Positions 36,264-47,416 of a DNA stretch of 64,000 nucleotides are shown piece after piece; positions within the stretch are counted from its first letter, which is position 1, and every line of letters starts with the position of its first letter. The stretch lies in contig NZ_VMTV02000577.1 of assembly GCF_007644035.1 (NCBI RefSeq), positions 124,001-188,000 of the forward strand, given 5' to 3'. The translations under genes were made by a program, and so were the position numbers. The notes under the pieces were generated by a model that ran no database searches, was not told the origin of the DNA, and saw only the letters and a list, made by a program, of their open reading frames with translations. Origin of the DNA: Vogesella mureinivorans. Its GTDB lineage: Bacteria; Pseudomonadota; Gammaproteobacteria; Burkholderiales; Chromobacteriaceae.

Positions 36264-36538
36264 GCCTTAATAAGCTCAATGCAGTGCTGCTGCTGGTCGT
36301 GATTGGCTGTGCGGTGTCCGTGGTGACTTCGCAGCACGTATCACGCCGCTTGTATGGCGAGCTGGAAAAAGAACAAAAGCTGCAGCGCCAGTTGAACGTG
36401 GAATACGGCCAACTGCTGCTGGAGCAAAGTACCTGGGGTGCACACGCGCTGATTGAAAAATCGGCAGTGGCGCGCATGACCATGTTGACGCCTACACAGC
36501 GTCAGGTGCACGTGATTACACCGGAGGGGGTGCGATGA
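36260..36538 (+). CDS. ftsL: Cell division protein FtsL
   Basis: A 92-aa bitopic membrane protein of the FtsQLB complex. One membrane segment ([17 protein letters not shown]) is followed by a short periplasmic coiled coil ([18 protein letters not shown]). I chose the GTG at 36260, which overlaps the rsmH stop (GTGA) and has AGGGGGG just upstream, over a GTG five codons earlier. Its stop overlaps the ftsI ATG. FtsL activates FtsWI at the septum. Confidence 0.92.
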   Translation: MSLNKLNAVLLLVVIGCAVSVVTSQHVSRRLYGELEKEQKLQRQLNVEYGQLLLEQSTWGAHALIEKSAVARMTMLTPTQRQVHVITPEGVR

Positions 36539-38283
36539 ACCGCGTTTACACCCCGCCGATGCGCCAGCAGCTGAAGCAGCCCATGCGCTTGGCGCCGGGG
36601 CGAGTCACGGTCGTGCTGGTACTGCTGGGTTCCATGTTGCTGGCACTACTGACACGTGCGATTTACCTGCAAGTGGTGCAGCAAGACTTTTTGCAAAACC
36701 AGGGTGATGCGCGTTTTCGTCGCACGCTGCTGCTGGAGGCCAACCGTGGCGTAATTGCCGACCGTAACGGCGAGCCTTTGGCCATCAGCACGCCGGTGCA
36801 GTCTATCTGGGCGAGCCCGGTGGATATGAGCCCGGTGCCGGCCGCCAAGCTGGCTGCCCTGTCGAAGCTGCTGGAAATGCCGGTAGCCGAGCTGAGCGAA
36901 AAGTTTGCCGACAAAAAACGCGAATTTGTTTACCTGAAACGGCAGATCAGCCCGCAGCTGGCGCAGCAGGTGCTGGCGCTGGAAATCCCGGGGGTTGCCA
37001 AGCAGCAGGAATACCGCCGCTACTACCCCGCCGGCGAAATGCTGTCGCATGTTATCGGCTTTACCGGCGTGGATGGCAAGGGCCAGGAAGGCCTGGAGCT
37101 GACGCGCGAAAAAATGCTGGCTGGCAAGCACGGTAGCCGCACGGTACTGAAAGACCGCCGTGGCCATATCGTGGAAGACCTGGCAGTGATTGAGCCGCCG
37201 CGTGACGGCCAGACGCTGACGCTGTCCATCGACAAGCGTATCCAGTACCTGGCCTACCGCGAGCTGAGTGCTGCCATGGTGGCCAACAAGGCCAAGGCAG
37301 GGGGTGTCGTGGTGCTGGACGCGCAAACCGGCGAAGTGCTGGCCCTGGCCAATACCCCCTCGTACAACCCGAATAACCGCGCGGTGCTGGAGCCGGAAAT
37401 GCGCCGCAACCGTGCGGTGGTAGACATGTTTGAGCCAGGTTCCACCATGAAACCGTTCCCGGTAGCCATGGTGCTGGACGCCGGCAAAATTACACCCAGT
37501 ACCTGGTTTGATACGCGGCCCTACACGATAGGCCCGGCTGCGGTGCGCGATACGCACCCGAACCCGTCGCTGACGGTGACCGGCATTATCCAGAAGTCGT
37601 CCAACGTGGGCTCGTCCAAGATTGCGGCGATGTTCTCGCCGGAAGACATGTGGACGTTTTATCGCAAGTCGGGTTTTGGCCAGAGCCCGCAGTCCGGTTT
37701 TCCGGGTGAAAGCTCGGGCCGCCTGCGTGACTGGCAAGGCTGGCGGCCTATCGAGCAAGCCACCATGTCGTTTGGTTATGGTGTGACGGTAAGCCTGGTG
37801 CAACTGGCCCGGGCTTATACCATTTTTACCCACGATGGCGCGCTGTTGCCGCTGTCGTTTACCCGGTTGGCTGCGGCCAACCCTGGCCGCCCGGTGATTC
37901 GCCCGGATACGGCCAAAAAGATGCGCGACATGATGATTACCGTGACCGAAGAGGGCGGTACAGCGGTGCGTGCGCAGGTGCTGGGCTACCACGTGGGTGG
38001 CAAATCCGGTACCGCGCGCAAACTGGTGGGCGGGCGTTATGCAGCAGACAAGCACATTGGCTTGTTTGTCGGTTTTGCCCCCGCTACCAACCCGCGGCTG
38101 ATTGTGGCGGTGATGATTGATGAGCCGGGCGCCGGTTATTACTACGGCGGCACGGTAGCAGGCCCTGCCTTCTCCAACATCATGGCGGGCAGTTTACGCA
38201 TTCTGGGGGTCGAGCCTGACGCTCCCTCCAATAACACTCTGATTCCGGAACACAAGATTTCGGATGTGCGGGAAGAAACATGA
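36535..38283 (+). CDS. ftsI: Septal transpeptidase FtsI (PBP3)
   Basis: A 582-aa class-B penicillin-binding protein that cross-links septal wall. A membrane anchor ([21 protein letters not shown]), the pedestal motif [14 protein letters not shown], then the transpeptidase with nucleophile Ser303 in [12 protein letters not shown] in QKSSNVGSS, and KSGTA. ATG 36535 overlaps ftsL; the stop overlaps murE. A repeat copy at 37872-37881 encodes AAN and is followed by CCTGGCCGC, so a partial second arm is nearby. Confidence 0.97.
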   Translation: MNRVYTPPMRQQLKQPMRLAPGRVTVVLVLLGSMLLALLTRAIYLQVVQQDFLQNQGDARFRRTLLLEANRGVIADRNGEPLAISTPVQSIWASPVDMSPVPAAKLAALSKLLEMPVAELSEKFADKKREFVYLKRQISPQLAQQVLALEIPGVAKQQEYRRYYPAGEMLSHVIGFTGVDGKGQEGLELTREKMLAGKHGSRTVLKDRRGHIVEDLAVIEPPRDGQTLTLSIDKRIQYLAYRELSAAMVANKAKAGGVVVLDAQTGEVLALANTPSYNPNNRAVLEPEMRRNRAVVDMFEPGSTMKPFPVAMVLDAGKITPSTWFDTRPYTIGPAAVRDTHPNPSLTVTGIIQKSSNVGSSKIAAMFSPEDMWTFYRKSGFGQSPQSGFPGESSGRLRDWQGWRPIEQATMSFGYGVTVSLVQLARAYTIFTHDGALLPLSFTRLAAANPGRPVIRPDTAKKMRDMMITVTEEGGTAVRAQVLGYHVGGKSGTARKLVGGRYAADKHIGLFVGFAPATNPRLIVAVMIDEPGAGYYYGGTVAGPAFSNIMAGSLRILGVEPDAPSNNTLIPEHKISDVREET

Positions 38284-39770
38284 AGACCACATTGATCGAT
38301 TTGCCGGATTGGGACCCCGCCGCCTTGGCGGGTCTTGGCGTTTCCGTGGCACGCGTCGAGGCCGATAGCCGCCGCGTGTTCCCCGGCGACGTGTTCCTGG
38401 CATGCCGTGGTGAATACACCGACGGCCGCGACTTTATCGCGGCAGCCATCGAAAAAGGTGCCGCCGCCGTGGTGTGGGACCAGGACGACGCTTTCCAGTG
38501 GAACGCAGCCTGGCAAGTACCCAATCTGCCGGTAGCCCGCCTGCGCGAGCGCGCTGGCATTGTGGCGGCCCATGTGTACGCCTACCCCAGCCGTGACATG
38601 CAGGTGGTCGGTATCACTGGCACCAACGGTAAAACCTCCATTTCGCACTGGCTGGCGCAAGCGTATGCCCTGCTGGGCGAGAAAGCCGCGCTGATCGGTA
38701 CCGTCGGCAACGGTTTTTACGGCCACCTTACCGAAACCACCCATACCACGCCCGACCCGATTACCGTGCAGCAGAAGCTGGCCGAGTACCGCCGTCAGGG
38801 CGCCAGCGTAGTGAGCATGGAAGTGTCCAGCCATGGCCTGGACCAGTACCGCGTCAACGGTGTGGAGTTCACCACCGCGGTGTTCACCAACCTCACTCGC
38901 GATCATCTGGACTACCACGGCAGCATGGCAGAGTACGGCGCGTCCAAAGCCAAACTGTTCCACTGGGAAGGCCTGAAGCACGCCGTCATCAATGCCGACG
39001 ATGCCTTCGGCTGCCAGCTGGCTGCAGGCATCGATGCCAGCCGTACCCGCGTCATTACCTATGGCCTGGAGCAAGGCGACGTGCGCCCGCTGAGCCTGGC
39101 GGCCAACCTGGATGGCCTGCAGCTGAGCGTGACCACGCCATGGGGCGACGCCGACATCAAGAGCCCGCTGCTGGGCCGCTTCAATGCGGCCAACATGCTG
39201 GCCTGCCTGGCAGTAATGTGCGCCGGCGGCGTGCCGCTGGCCGACGCCGTGCGCGTGCTGGGCAAAATCCAGCCAGCGCGTGGCCGTATGCAGCGCATCG
39301 GCAACGGTCTGGAGCCGCTGGTGGTGGTGGACTACGCCCACACCCCTGACGCGCTGGAAAAAGCCCTGGCCACACTGGCCGAGATCCGCCCGCAGGGCAG
39401 CAAGCTGTTCTGCGTGTTCGGTTGCGGTGGCAACCGTGACAAGGGCAAGCGCCCGCTGATGGGCGGCATTGCCGAGAAAATTGCCGATGTGGCCGTAGTC
39501 ACCAGCGATAACCCGCGCCTGGAAGAGCCGCAAGCCATTCTGGACGACATTCTGGCGGGCATGCAGCAGCCAGGCCACGTGGAAATCAGCCGCGAGGCCG
39601 CTATCCACTGGGCCGTATTGCAAGCCCGCATGGGCGATGTGGTGCTGATTGCCGGCAAGGGCCACGAGGAATACCAGGACATCGGCGGCGTGAAGCAGCC
39701 ATTCTCCGATTTCCGCGTAGCCGAAGACGCGTTGACGCTATGGGGGGCTGCCCATGCTGATGCTCTCTGA
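38280..39770 (+). CDS. murE: UDP-MurNAc-tripeptide ligase MurE (meso-diaminopimelate adding)
   Basis: A 496-aa ATP-dependent ligase adding the third residue of the stem peptide. ATP loop [10 protein letters not shown], carbamylated-lysine region, and the C-terminal DNPR motif at 410-413, which marks specificity for meso-diaminopimelate rather than lysine. So the wall of this organism should be of the DAP type. The 3' end overlaps murF by 17 bp. Confidence 0.97.
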   Translation: MKTTLIDLPDWDPAALAGLGVSVARVEADSRRVFPGDVFLACRGEYTDGRDFIAAAIEKGAAAVVWDQDDAFQWNAAWQVPNLPVARLRERAGIVAAHVYAYPSRDMQVVGITGTNGKTSISHWLAQAYALLGEKAALIGTVGNGFYGHLTETTHTTPDPITVQQKLAEYRRQGASVVSMEVSSHGLDQYRVNGVEFTTAVFTNLTRDHLDYHGSMAEYGASKAKLFHWEGLKHAVINADDAFGCQLAAGIDASRTRVITYGLEQGDVRPLSLAANLDGLQLSVTTPWGDADIKSPLLGRFNAANMLACLAVMCAGGVPLADAVRVLGKIQPARGRMQRIGNGLEPLVVVDYAHTPDALEKALATLAEIRPQGSKLFCVFGCGGNRDKGKRPLMGGIAEKIADVAVVTSDNPRLEEPQAILDDILAGMQQPGHVEISREAAIHWAVLQARMGDVVLIAGKGHEEYQDIGGVKQPFSDFRVAEDALTLWGAAHADAL

Positions 39771-41124
39771 TGCCGCTCGTGTATTAGCCGGTCAGCTGCA
39801 TGGCAGCGACGCCCGCTTTCAGCGCGTGGTAACCGATAGCCGCGCCGTGCAAGCCGGCGACCTGTTTGTGGCGCTGGTAGGCGAGAAGTTCGACGCGCAC
39901 GATTTTGTACCCGATGTACTGGCCAAAGGCGCCCACGCGCTGGTAAGCCGCGACGTGGCAGGGCAGGGCAACACCATCCGCGTAGCCGATACCCGCCTGG
40001 CGCTGGGCACGTTGGCCGCAGACTGGTGCGCGCGCCTGGCGGTGAAGCGCATCGGCATTACCGGCTCCAACGGCAAGACCACGGTGAAAGAAATGGTCGC
40101 CGCCATTCTGCGCGCGCACGCTGGCGACGCCGCCGTGCACGCCACCGCCGGTAACTTCAACAACGATATCGGCTTGCCGCTGACCCTGCTGGGCCTGACG
40201 ACCGCCCACCGTTATGCGGTGATCGAAATGGGCATGAACCATTTTGGCGAGATTCGTTACCTTACCGGCCTGGCGCGCCCGCAAGTAGCCATGGTGAACA
40301 ACGCCATGCGCGCCCATCTGGGCGGTGGTTTTGACAGCACTGCCGACATTGCCCGCGCCAAGAGTGAAATCTTCGAAGGGTTGGCCGCAGACGGTGTGGC
40401 GGTACTGAACGCTGACGACGCGCAGCTGGCCATTTTCGACGCCGCTGCCGCCGGCCACGCGCAGCTGCGCTTTGGTCTGGGCGCTGCGGCCAACGTAACC
40501 GCCCGTGACATCCAGCTGGGTGTGGGCGAGTGCCGCTTTGTACTGGTTTGTCCACAGGGCGAGCAGGCCATCAACCTGCCGGCTGCCGGCGAGCACAATG
40601 TGCGCAACGCGCTGGCCGCCGCTGCGGTGGCGCTGGCGCTGCAAGTGCCGCTGGCGGATATCGCCGCGGGTCTGGCCGCCTTTGGTGGCGTGAAGGGCCG
40701 CCTGCAGCTGAAGCAGGCCGCCTGCGGTGCCACCGTTATCGATGACACCTACAACGCCAACCCCGATTCCATGAAAGCCGGTATCGACGTGCTGGCCGCC
40801 TACCCCGCGCCGCGGGTGTTCGTGATGGGCCAGATCGGCGAGCTGGGCGATACCGCACCGCAGCTGCACGCCGAAGTGGGGGCGCATGCCCGTGCCCGTG
40901 GCATCGAGCACCTGCTGTGCCACGGCGAGCTGGCGCGCCATGCGGCGGCAGCTTATGGCGAGGGTGGCGAGTATTTTGACGATTTCGACGCTTTGCTGGC
41001 GCGGCTGGGTGGGGTGGTATCGCCAGCCAGCACTGTGCTGGTGAAAGGGTCGCGCTTCATGCAGATGGAGCGTGTGGTTGCCGCGCTGGTAACACCTCAA
41101 CAACAAGAACAAGGAAAGGGCTGA
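39754..41124 (+). CDS. murF: UDP-MurNAc-tripeptide D-Ala-D-Ala ligase MurF
   Basis: A 456-aa Mur ligase that completes the pentapeptide precursor. ATP loop GITGSNGKTTVKE near residue 105, then EMGMNHFGEIRYL, VKGRLQLKQ and DDTYNANPDSMKAG. ATG 39754 lies within the murE end, so translation is coupled. Three exact copies of the dispersed repeat (40011, 40380, 40485) make it the densest gene in the window for that word. Confidence 0.97.
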   Translation: MLMLSDAARVLAGQLHGSDARFQRVVTDSRAVQAGDLFVALVGEKFDAHDFVPDVLAKGAHALVSRDVAGQGNTIRVADTRLALGTLAADWCARLAVKRIGITGSNGKTTVKEMVAAILRAHAGDAAVHATAGNFNNDIGLPLTLLGLTTAHRYAVIEMGMNHFGEIRYLTGLARPQVAMVNNAMRAHLGGGFDSTADIARAKSEIFEGLAADGVAVLNADDAQLAIFDAAAAGHAQLRFGLGAAANVTARDIQLGVGECRFVLVCPQGEQAINLPAAGEHNVRNALAAAAVALALQVPLADIAAGLAAFGGVKGRLQLKQAACGATVIDDTYNANPDSMKAGIDVLAAYPAPRVFVMGQIGELGDTAPQLHAEVGAHARARGIEHLLCHGELARHAAAAYGEGGEYFDDFDALLARLGGVVSPASTVLVKGSRFMQMERVVAALVTPQQQEQGKG

Positions 41125-41127
41125 CCG

Positions 41128-42213
41128 GTGCTGCTGCTACTGGCTGATCTGCTGCGCGAACATATCCGCGCTTTTAATGTACTGAACTATGTCACCCTGC
41201 GTGCGGTGATGGCGGCGCTGACATCGCTGGCCATCTCGCTGTGGATGGGCCCGTGGGTGATTCGCAAGCTCACCGAGCTGAAAGTAGGCCAAGCCGTGCG
41301 CAAGGACGGCCCGCAGACCCACCTGGTGAAAACCGGTACCCCCACCATGGGCGGCACGCTGATCCTGCTGGCCATGACCGTAACCACGCTGCTGTGGGCC
41401 GACTTGTCCAACCAGTACGTGTGGCTGCTGTTGGCCGTCACGCTGGGTACTGGCGCGCTGGGCTTTTACGACGACTGGCGCAAGGTGGTGTACAAGGACC
41501 CGAATGGCGTATCCGCCCGTTTCAAAATGGCCTGGCAATCCAGCATTGCCATTGCCGCAGGCGTGTTCCTGATTACCACGGCCAAGCTGCCGGCTTCTAC
41601 CGAATTCATCGTGCCGTTCTTCAAGAACGTGATCTACCCGCTGGGTGGCATCGGCTTCTGCGTACTGACCTACTTCGTGATTGTCGGCACCTCCAACTCG
41701 GTGAACCTTACCGACGGCCTGGATGGCCTGGCCGCGCTGCCCGTGGTGCTGGTAGCGGCGGGCTTGTCCATTTTTGCCTACGTGGCCGGCCACGCGGTGT
41801 TTTCCAAGTATCTGGGCATGCCTTTCGTGCCAGGCGCGCACGAGGTGGTGGTGTTCTGTGCGGCCATCTGTGGCGCCTGCCTGGGCTTCTTGTGGTTCAA
41901 CGCTTACCCCGCGCAAGTGTTCATGGGTGATGTTGGCGCGCTGGCGCTGGGTGCCGCGCTGGGTACGGTGGCCGTGATCGTGCGCCAGGAAATCGTGCTG
42001 CTGATCATGGGCGGCCTGTTCGTGATGGAAGCGCTGTCGGTGATGATTCAGGTGGCGTCGTTCAAGCTTACCGGCAAGCGCGTGTTCCGCATGGCCCCGC
42101 TGCACCATCACTACGAACTGAAAGGCTGGAAAGAGACCCAGGTTGTGGTGCGCTTCTGGATTGTCACCATGATGCTGGTGCTGGCCGGTCTGGCCACCCT
42201 GAAACTGCGTTAA
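41128..42213 (+). CDS. mraY: Phospho-MurNAc-pentapeptide transferase MraY
   Basis: A 361-aa integral membrane enzyme that attaches the Mur precursor to undecaprenyl phosphate, forming lipid I. Ten membrane segments are expected; motifs include [36 protein letters not shown] and HHHYELKGW with the catalytic Asp/His sites. Starts with GTG at 41128 (MLLLLADLL), the usual MraY N-terminus, 3 bp after murF. Confidence 0.97.
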   Translation: MLLLLADLLREHIRAFNVLNYVTLRAVMAALTSLAISLWMGPWVIRKLTELKVGQAVRKDGPQTHLVKTGTPTMGGTLILLAMTVTTLLWADLSNQYVWLLLAVTLGTGALGFYDDWRKVVYKDPNGVSARFKMAWQSSIAIAAGVFLITTAKLPASTEFIVPFFKNVIYPLGGIGFCVLTYFVIVGTSNSVNLTDGLDGLAALPVVLVAAGLSIFAYVAGHAVFSKYLGMPFVPGAHEVVVFCAAICGACLGFLWFNAYPAQVFMGDVGALALGAALGTVAVIVRQEIVLLIMGGLFVMEALSVMIQVASFKLTGKRVFRMAPLHHHYELKGWKETQVVVRFWIVTMMLVLAGLATLKLR

Positions 42214-42225
42214 GGAAACCACGTG

Positions 42226-43590
42226 ATGCGATTCGACAACCGCCACATTATCGTTATCGGCTTGGGCGACACCGGCGTTTCTGCCGCGCGCTGGCTGCTG
42301 GCGCATGGCGCGCGCGTCACGATAGCCGATAGCCGCGACAAACCGGCCAATGCGGCCAACGTGGCCGCCGAGCTGGGCGTGGCGCTGCGCCTGGGCGCGT
42401 TCGATGCACAGACCTTTGCCGACGCCGACATGCTGATGGTGAGCCCGGGTGTCAGCATTCGCACCTCGGCAATTGCCGATTTTGCCCGCCGTGGCGGCGA
42501 AGTGGTGGGTGATGTAGAGCTCTGGGCGCGGGCCATTGCCGGCAGCGGTGCCAAGGTTATCGCCATTACCGGCTCCAACGGCAAAAGTACCGTTACCAGC
42601 CTGGTGGGCCACCTGTGCGAGGCGGCCGGCCAGGACACCGTGGTGTGCGGCAATATCGGCCTGCCGGTGCTGGACGCGCTGTCGCAGCGCGAAGCCGCCG
42701 GCAAGCAGCCCGACGTATGGGTGGTGGAACTGTCCAGTTTTCAGCTGGAAACCACCACCAGCCTGCGTGCCGACGCCGCCAGCGTGCTGAATATTTCCGA
42801 AGACCATCTGGATCGCTACAACGACCTGCTGGACTACGCGCACAGCAAAACGGCCATCTTTGCCGGTAGCGGTGTGCAGGTGCTGAACCGCGACGACGCA
42901 TTCTGCCGCGCCATGGTGCGTGCCGGCCGCCGCGTGGCCTGGTTCTCGCTGCGCGAGGCGGCAGATTACGCACTGCAACAGACGGATGGCTGCTACCTGC
43001 TTACCATCGCCGGCTCGCCGGTGTTCGATAGCGCAGAGATGCAGCTGCAAGGCTTGCACAATGCGGCCAACGCGCTGGCGGCGCTGGCGCTGACCGAAGC
43101 TATTGACCTGCCGCGCGAGGCCTTGCTGGCTGCGCTGCGCAGCTTCCGTGGCCTGGCGCACCGTGTGGAATACGTGGACGAGTTCGGCGGTGTGATGTTC
43201 ATCGACGACTCCAAAGGCACCAATGTGGGTGCGACCGAAGCGGCATTGAACGGCATGACCCGCCCGGTGGTGCTGATCGCCGGTGGCGATGGCAAGGGGC
43301 AGGACTTTGCCCCGCTGGCGCCAGCCTGCCAGCGCATTGCCCGCGCCGTGGTGCTGATTGGTCGTGACGCACATGCTATCCACACCGCGCTGGCTGGCAG
43401 CAGCGTACCGCTGCACCGCTGCAGCACACTGGAAGAAGCAACGCGCCTGGCAGCAAGCCTGGCTCAGGCTGGCGACGTGGTATTGCTGTCGCCCGCCTGC
43501 GCCAGCCTGGATATGTTCAAGAATTATGCGCACCGTGCCCAGGTATTTGTGGAAACGGTTGCGGCGGTCAAGGTGGGGACAACAGCCTGA
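42226..43590 (+). CDS. murD: UDP-MurNAc-L-alanine D-glutamate ligase MurD
   Basis: A 454-aa Mur ligase adding D-glutamate, the second stem residue. N-terminal UDP-binding [19 protein letters not shown] loop [31 protein letters not shown] and [16 protein letters not shown] 42226 is preferred with AAGGA upstream; the GTG one codon before is possible. Its stop overlaps the ftsW start (TGATG). Two repeat copies (42351, 43062) encode AAN. Confidence 0.96.
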   Translation: MRFDNRHIIVIGLGDTGVSAARWLLAHGARVTIADSRDKPANAANVAAELGVALRLGAFDAQTFADADMLMVSPGVSIRTSAIADFARRGGEVVGDVELWARAIAGSGAKVIAITGSNGKSTVTSLVGHLCEAAGQDTVVCGNIGLPVLDALSQREAAGKQPDVWVVELSSFQLETTTSLRADAASVLNISEDHLDRYNDLLDYAHSKTAIFAGSGVQVLNRDDAFCRAMVRAGRRVAWFSLREAADYALQQTDGCYLLTIAGSPVFDSAEMQLQGLHNAANALAALALTEAIDLPREALLAALRSFRGLAHRVEYVDEFGGVMFIDDSKGTNVGATEAALNGMTRPVVLIAGGDGKGQDFAPLAPACQRIARAVVLIGRDAHAIHTALAGSSVPLHRCSTLEEATRLAASLAQAGDVVLLSPACASLDMFKNYAHRAQVFVETVAAVKVGTTA

Positions 43591-44753
43591 TGAGCAGTGT
43601 TAGCCGGCGCCATCACCATGCAGCCCCCGTCACCGTGCTGGACGAAGCACTGATGTGGGCGATCACCCTGTTGCTGTCTATCAGCCTGGTGATGGTGTAC
43701 TCGGCGTCGATTGCGTATGCCGAGGCGGATGCGGCCACCAACAACCCCTATTTCTACCTGTTTCGCCACATGATCTTCATGACCATTGGCCTGGCAGGCG
43801 CAGGGGTGACCTTTCTGGTGCCTACCCGTATCTGGCAGCAATATGCGGGCAAGTTTTTCCTGTTTGCCGGTTTTCTGCTGGTGCTGGTGTTGATACCCGG
43901 CATTGGCAAGGTGGTAAACGGCTCGCGGCGCTGGATCAACCTGGGTGTGCTGAACCTGCAGCCGTCCGAAGTGATGAAGTTGGCCGCCGTGATTTATGCC
44001 GCCGACTACACGGTACGCAAAGCCGCCAAGCTGCACAGTGTGCGCGAAGGGTTTTTGCCGATACTGGTGGCCATTGTGGCCGTGGCCATGCTGCTGCTGC
44101 TGGAACCAGACTTTGGCGCGCTGATGGTGGTGATGAGCATCACCATGGGCATTGTGTTTCTGGGCGGGATCAACCTGCGCATCTTTGCCGGCCTGGCGCT
44201 GATGGCAGTGTGTGCGGTGGTGGTGCTGATCATTACCTCGCCGTATCGCCTGAAGCGGGTACTGGGTTTTCTGGACCCGTGGGACGACCCGTATGGCAAA
44301 GGCTATCAGCTCAGCCATTCTCTCATCGCCATCGGCCGTGGCGAGTGGCTGGGTGTGGGGCTGGGCGGTAGCGTGGAAAAGCTGTTTTACCTGCCGGAGG
44401 CACATACCGACTTCATCATGGCGGTGATTTCGGAAGAGTTCGGCTTTGTGGGTATCTGTGTGGTGCTGGGCTTGTATGCCTGGATTGTGCGCCGCGCCTT
44501 CCACATTGGTACCGAGTCCAAACAGCTGGAGCGTTATTACCAGTCGCTGGTGGCGCAAGGGATTGGCATCTGGCTGGGGGTGCAAACCTTCTTTAACGTG
44601 GGCGTGAACATGGGTTTGCTGCCCACCAAGGGCCTGACCCTGCCGCTGATGTCGTTTGGTGGCTCGGCCATGCTGTGCAACCTGGCCTCGCTGGCGGTGC
44701 TGTTGCGAGTGGATTATGAAAATCGCCGGCTGATGCGCGGCTTTAAAGTGTAA
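43590..44753 (+). CDS. ftsW: Septal peptidoglycan polymerase FtsW
   Basis: A 387-aa SEDS glycosyltransferase that polymerises lipid II at the division site, partner of FtsI. About ten membrane segments. Wording: [69 protein letters not shown] and [12 protein letters not shown] 43590 overlaps the murD stop. A 90-bp gap with a repeat hairpin separates it from murG. Confidence 0.97.
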   Translation: MSSVSRRHHHAAPVTVLDEALMWAITLLLSISLVMVYSASIAYAEADAATNNPYFYLFRHMIFMTIGLAGAGVTFLVPTRIWQQYAGKFFLFAGFLLVLVLIPGIGKVVNGSRRWINLGVLNLQPSEVMKLAAVIYAADYTVRKAAKLHSVREGFLPILVAIVAVAMLLLLEPDFGALMVVMSITMGIVFLGGINLRIFAGLALMAVCAVVVLIITSPYRLKRVLGFLDPWDDPYGKGYQLSHSLIAIGRGEWLGVGLGGSVEKLFYLPEAHTDFIMAVISEEFGFVGICVVLGLYAWIVRRAFHIGTESKQLERYYQSLVAQGIGIWLGVQTFFNVGVNMGLLPTKGLTLPLMSFGGSAMLCNLASLAVLLRVDYENRRLMRGFKV

Positions 44754-44772
44754 AGCCGGGTATCCGGCAAGG

Positions 44773-44791
44773 GCGGCCAAGGTTGGCCGCA
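44773..44791. repeat. 10-mer repeat in an inverted pair between ftsW and murG
   Basis: GGCGGCCAA (left, one base from the repeat core), GG, then exact GTTGGCCGCA at 44782-44791: the arms GCGGCCAA and TTGGCCGC pair perfectly across two bases. It lies in the transcribed gap of the dcw cluster with no T-run, so it is unlikely to stop transcription fully. Confidence 0.65.
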
Positions 44792-44843
44792 AAGCAAGAC
44801 AACGTAGATGGGCAGCGTGCCCGGTAACAAGAGAAGTGAAACG

Positions 44844-45938
44844 ATGGCAAAGCGTACAGTGATGGTGATGGCAGCAGGTACCGGTGGGCATATTGTCCCG
44901 GGCATCGCCGTTGCACGCGAACTGGAAAGCCGTGGCTGGAAAGTACTGTGGGTGGGTACCGAGCGCGGCATGGAAAACAAGCTGGTGCCGCCTACCGGTT
45001 TCGAGCTGATTCGCCTGGCTTTCCACGGCGTCCGTGGCAAAGGGGCGTTGGGTTCGGTCAAAGGCGTCTTCCAGCTGGTGGCGGCGTTTGTCCGCAGCCT
45101 GGTGCTGATGTTCCAGCACCGCCCGGACGTGGTCTTGGGCATGGGCGGCTATGTGTGCCTGCCTACCGGCCTGGCCGCGGCGCTGCTGTGGAAACCGCTG
45201 GTGATGGTAAATGCTGATGCCGGCTTGTTGTTAAGCAATAAGGCCTTGCTGCCTTTCGCGGATCATCTGGCTTGTGGTTTTGATGGCGAAGCGGCGCGCA
45301 GTGTGAAGAAGTCGGTGGTGACCGGCAACCCGGTACGCCGCGAAATTGAAGACCTGCCGCCACCCGCGCAGCGCTTTGCTGGCCGTAGCGGCCCGCTGCA
45401 GGTACTGGTAGTAGGCGGTAGCCTGGGTGCCAAGGTGCTGAACGACACGCTGCCGGCTGCGCTGGCGCTGTTGCCAGCGGGCCAGCGCCCGCAGCTGGTC
45501 CACCAGACCGGTGACAAGAATTTTGCCGCAGTGCAGGCAGCGTATGAAGCGGCCGGGCTGCAAGTTGGCCGCGATGTGACGCTGCTGCCGTTTATCGATG
45601 ACATGCCGGCGCGCCTGGCGGCTTGCGACGTGATTGTGTGCCGGGCTGGCGCCATTACCATCAGCGAGCTGTGCGCAGCGGGTGTGGCCAGCGTACTGGT
45701 GCCACTGGTGGTGAGCACTACCTCGCACCAGCGTGATAACGCGGCCTGGATGGCGGCAGCACAGGCAGCCATCCATGTACCGCAACAAGACATGAGCCCG
45801 CCACAGCTGGCAGCACTGCTGGGCGGTTTGCAGCGCAGCCAGCTACAACAGCTGGCCGAGCGTGCCAAGGGGCTGGCCAAGCCCGGTGCGGCCCGTGCCG
45901 TCGCCGATTTGTGCCAGGCACTGGCTGATCAGGATTAA
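44844..45938 (+). CDS. murG: Lipid II synthase MurG (variant lacking HEQN)
   Basis: A 364-aa membrane-associated GT-B glycosyltransferase that adds GlcNAc to lipid I. The N-terminal MVMAAGTGGHIVPGIAVA loop, GMGGYVCLPTGL, GNPVRREI, VVGGSLGAKVLND and CRAGAITISELCAAG fit MurG. Unusually, the HEQN motif after GMGGY is replaced by VNADAG (residue 123 onward), and the usual VP...DHQ block is VPLVVSTTSHQRDN. I think such forms exist in some betaproteobacteria but cannot confirm it. ATG 44844 with GAGAAG upstream; an upstream in-frame start is unlikely. Only one murG is seen, so it is presumably functional. Confidence 0.93.
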   Translation: MAKRTVMVMAAGTGGHIVPGIAVARELESRGWKVLWVGTERGMENKLVPPTGFELIRLAFHGVRGKGALGSVKGVFQLVAAFVRSLVLMFQHRPDVVLGMGGYVCLPTGLAAALLWKPLVMVNADAGLLLSNKALLPFADHLACGFDGEAARSVKKSVVTGNPVRREIEDLPPPAQRFAGRSGPLQVLVVGGSLGAKVLNDTLPAALALLPAGQRPQLVHQTGDKNFAAVQAAYEAAGLQVGRDVTLLPFIDDMPARLAACDVIVCRAGAITISELCAAGVASVLVPLVVSTTSHQRDNAAWMAAAQAAIHVPQQDMSPPQLAALLGGLQRSQLQQLAERAKGLAKPGAARAVADLCQALADQD

Positions 45939-45978
45939 GTAACTGCCGCCGTGTGGCGGGCAGTGGGTGAGAAGAACG

Positions 45979-47373
45979 ATGAAACATAGAGTCAAACACA
46001 TTCATTTTGTCGGTATCGGCGGCGTCGGCATGTGCGGCATTGCCGAGGTGTTGCTGAACCTGGGCTACACCGTGTCCGGCTCCGACATGGCCGACAACAC
46101 GGCGACCAAACGCCTGGCCGAGCAAGGCGCGCATATCTACTTTGGCCACGACGCTACCTATATCAAGGGCGCCGATGTGGTGGTGACGTCTACGGCGGTA
46201 AAAGCCGATAACCCGGAAGTACGCGAAGCACAGGCGCACCATATTCCGGTGATCCCGCGCGCCATGATGCTGGCCGAGCTGATGCGCTTCAAACAGGGCA
46301 TCGCCATTGCCGGCACCCACGGCAAAACCACCACCACCAGCCTGACCGCTTCGGTGCTGGGTGCCGCGGGCCTGGACCCTACCTTCGTGATTGGCGGCAA
46401 GCTGACCGCTGCCGGCACCAACGCCCGCCTGGGTAGCGGTGAGTATCTGGTGGCCGAAGCCGACGAATCGGACGCGTCTTTCCTGTACCTGCAGCCGGTG
46501 ATGTCGGTGGTGACCAATATCGACGCCGACCACATGGACACCTACGACCACAGCTTCGACAAGCTCAAGCAGGCCTTTGTGGATTTCATCCACCACCTGC
46601 CGTTTTATGGCCGTGCGGTGCTGTGCGTAGACGACGAACACGTGCGCAGCATTGTGCCGCAGCTGAAAAAGCCGGTAACCACCTACGGCCTGGACGACAG
46701 CGCCGACGTGTATGCGGCCAACCTGGTAGCCGATGCTGGCCAGATGCACTTTGACGTGGTGGTGAAGGCAGAAGGCCTGCGCTTCCCGGTCACCCTGAAT
46801 ATGCCTGGCCGCCATAACGTACTGAACGCACTGGCCGCGACCGTGATCGGCCTGGAGTGCGGTGCCGAGATCGACGCCATCCAGAAAGGCCTGGCCGAGT
46901 TTGCCGGTGTGGGCCGCCGCTTCCAGCGTTACGGCGAGCTGCCGGCCAAGGATGGTGGCAGCTACACCCTGATCGACGACTACGGCCACCACCCGGTGGA
47001 AATGGCCGCCACGTTGGCCGCAGTGCGGGGTGCCTTCCCCGAGAAGCGCCTGGTGCTGGCCTTCCAGCCGCACCGCTACAGCCGCACCCGCGACCTGTTT
47101 GAAGACTTTGTGAAAGTGCTGGGCCGCGTGGATGCCCTGCTGCTGGCCGAAGTGTACGCCGCCGGCGAAGCACCGATTGTGGCCGCCGATGGCCGCGCCC
47201 TGGCGCGTGCCGTGCGCGTAGGCGGCAAGGTAGAGCCGCTGTTCGTGGAACAGATTACCGATATGCAGCAAGCCATTACCGATATGGCGCGTGATGGCGA
47301 CGTGGTGATCACCATGGGTGCCGGGTCGATTGGTGGTATCCCCGCCAAACTGGTAGCGGCCGCCAAGGCCTGA
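45979..47373 (+). CDS. murC: UDP-MurNAc-L-alanine ligase MurC
   Basis: A 464-aa Mur ligase adding the first stem residue, L-alanine. UDP site [20 protein letters not shown] loop [38 protein letters not shown] and [14 protein letters not shown] 45979 with GAGAAG upstream; a GTG four codons before is possible. Repeat copies at 46713 (AAN) and 47013 (LAA). Confidence 0.97.
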   Translation: MKHRVKHIHFVGIGGVGMCGIAEVLLNLGYTVSGSDMADNTATKRLAEQGAHIYFGHDATYIKGADVVVTSTAVKADNPEVREAQAHHIPVIPRAMMLAELMRFKQGIAIAGTHGKTTTTSLTASVLGAAGLDPTFVIGGKLTAAGTNARLGSGEYLVAEADESDASFLYLQPVMSVVTNIDADHMDTYDHSFDKLKQAFVDFIHHLPFYGRAVLCVDDEHVRSIVPQLKKPVTTYGLDDSADVYAANLVADAGQMHFDVVVKAEGLRFPVTLNMPGRHNVLNALAATVIGLECGAEIDAIQKGLAEFAGVGRRFQRYGELPAKDGGSYTLIDDYGHHPVEMAATLAAVRGAFPEKRLVLAFQPHRYSRTRDLFEDFVKVLGRVDALLLAEVYAAGEAPIVAADGRALARAVRVGGKVEPLFVEQITDMQQAITDMARDGDVVITMGAGSIGGIPAKLVAAAKA

Positions 47374-47416
47374 CAGATAGCATTCCGCGCCCACGCGGTG
47401 CGGTAGTGAGGACAGC

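Noticed and set aside
41137-43533. An antisense open frame of about 800 codons across mraY and murD, and similar long ones (for example 45718-47868 and 6143-7159)
   Set aside because: They mirror high-GC codon use of well-recognised genes on the other strand, show no family likeness, and have His/Gln-rich shadow compositions.
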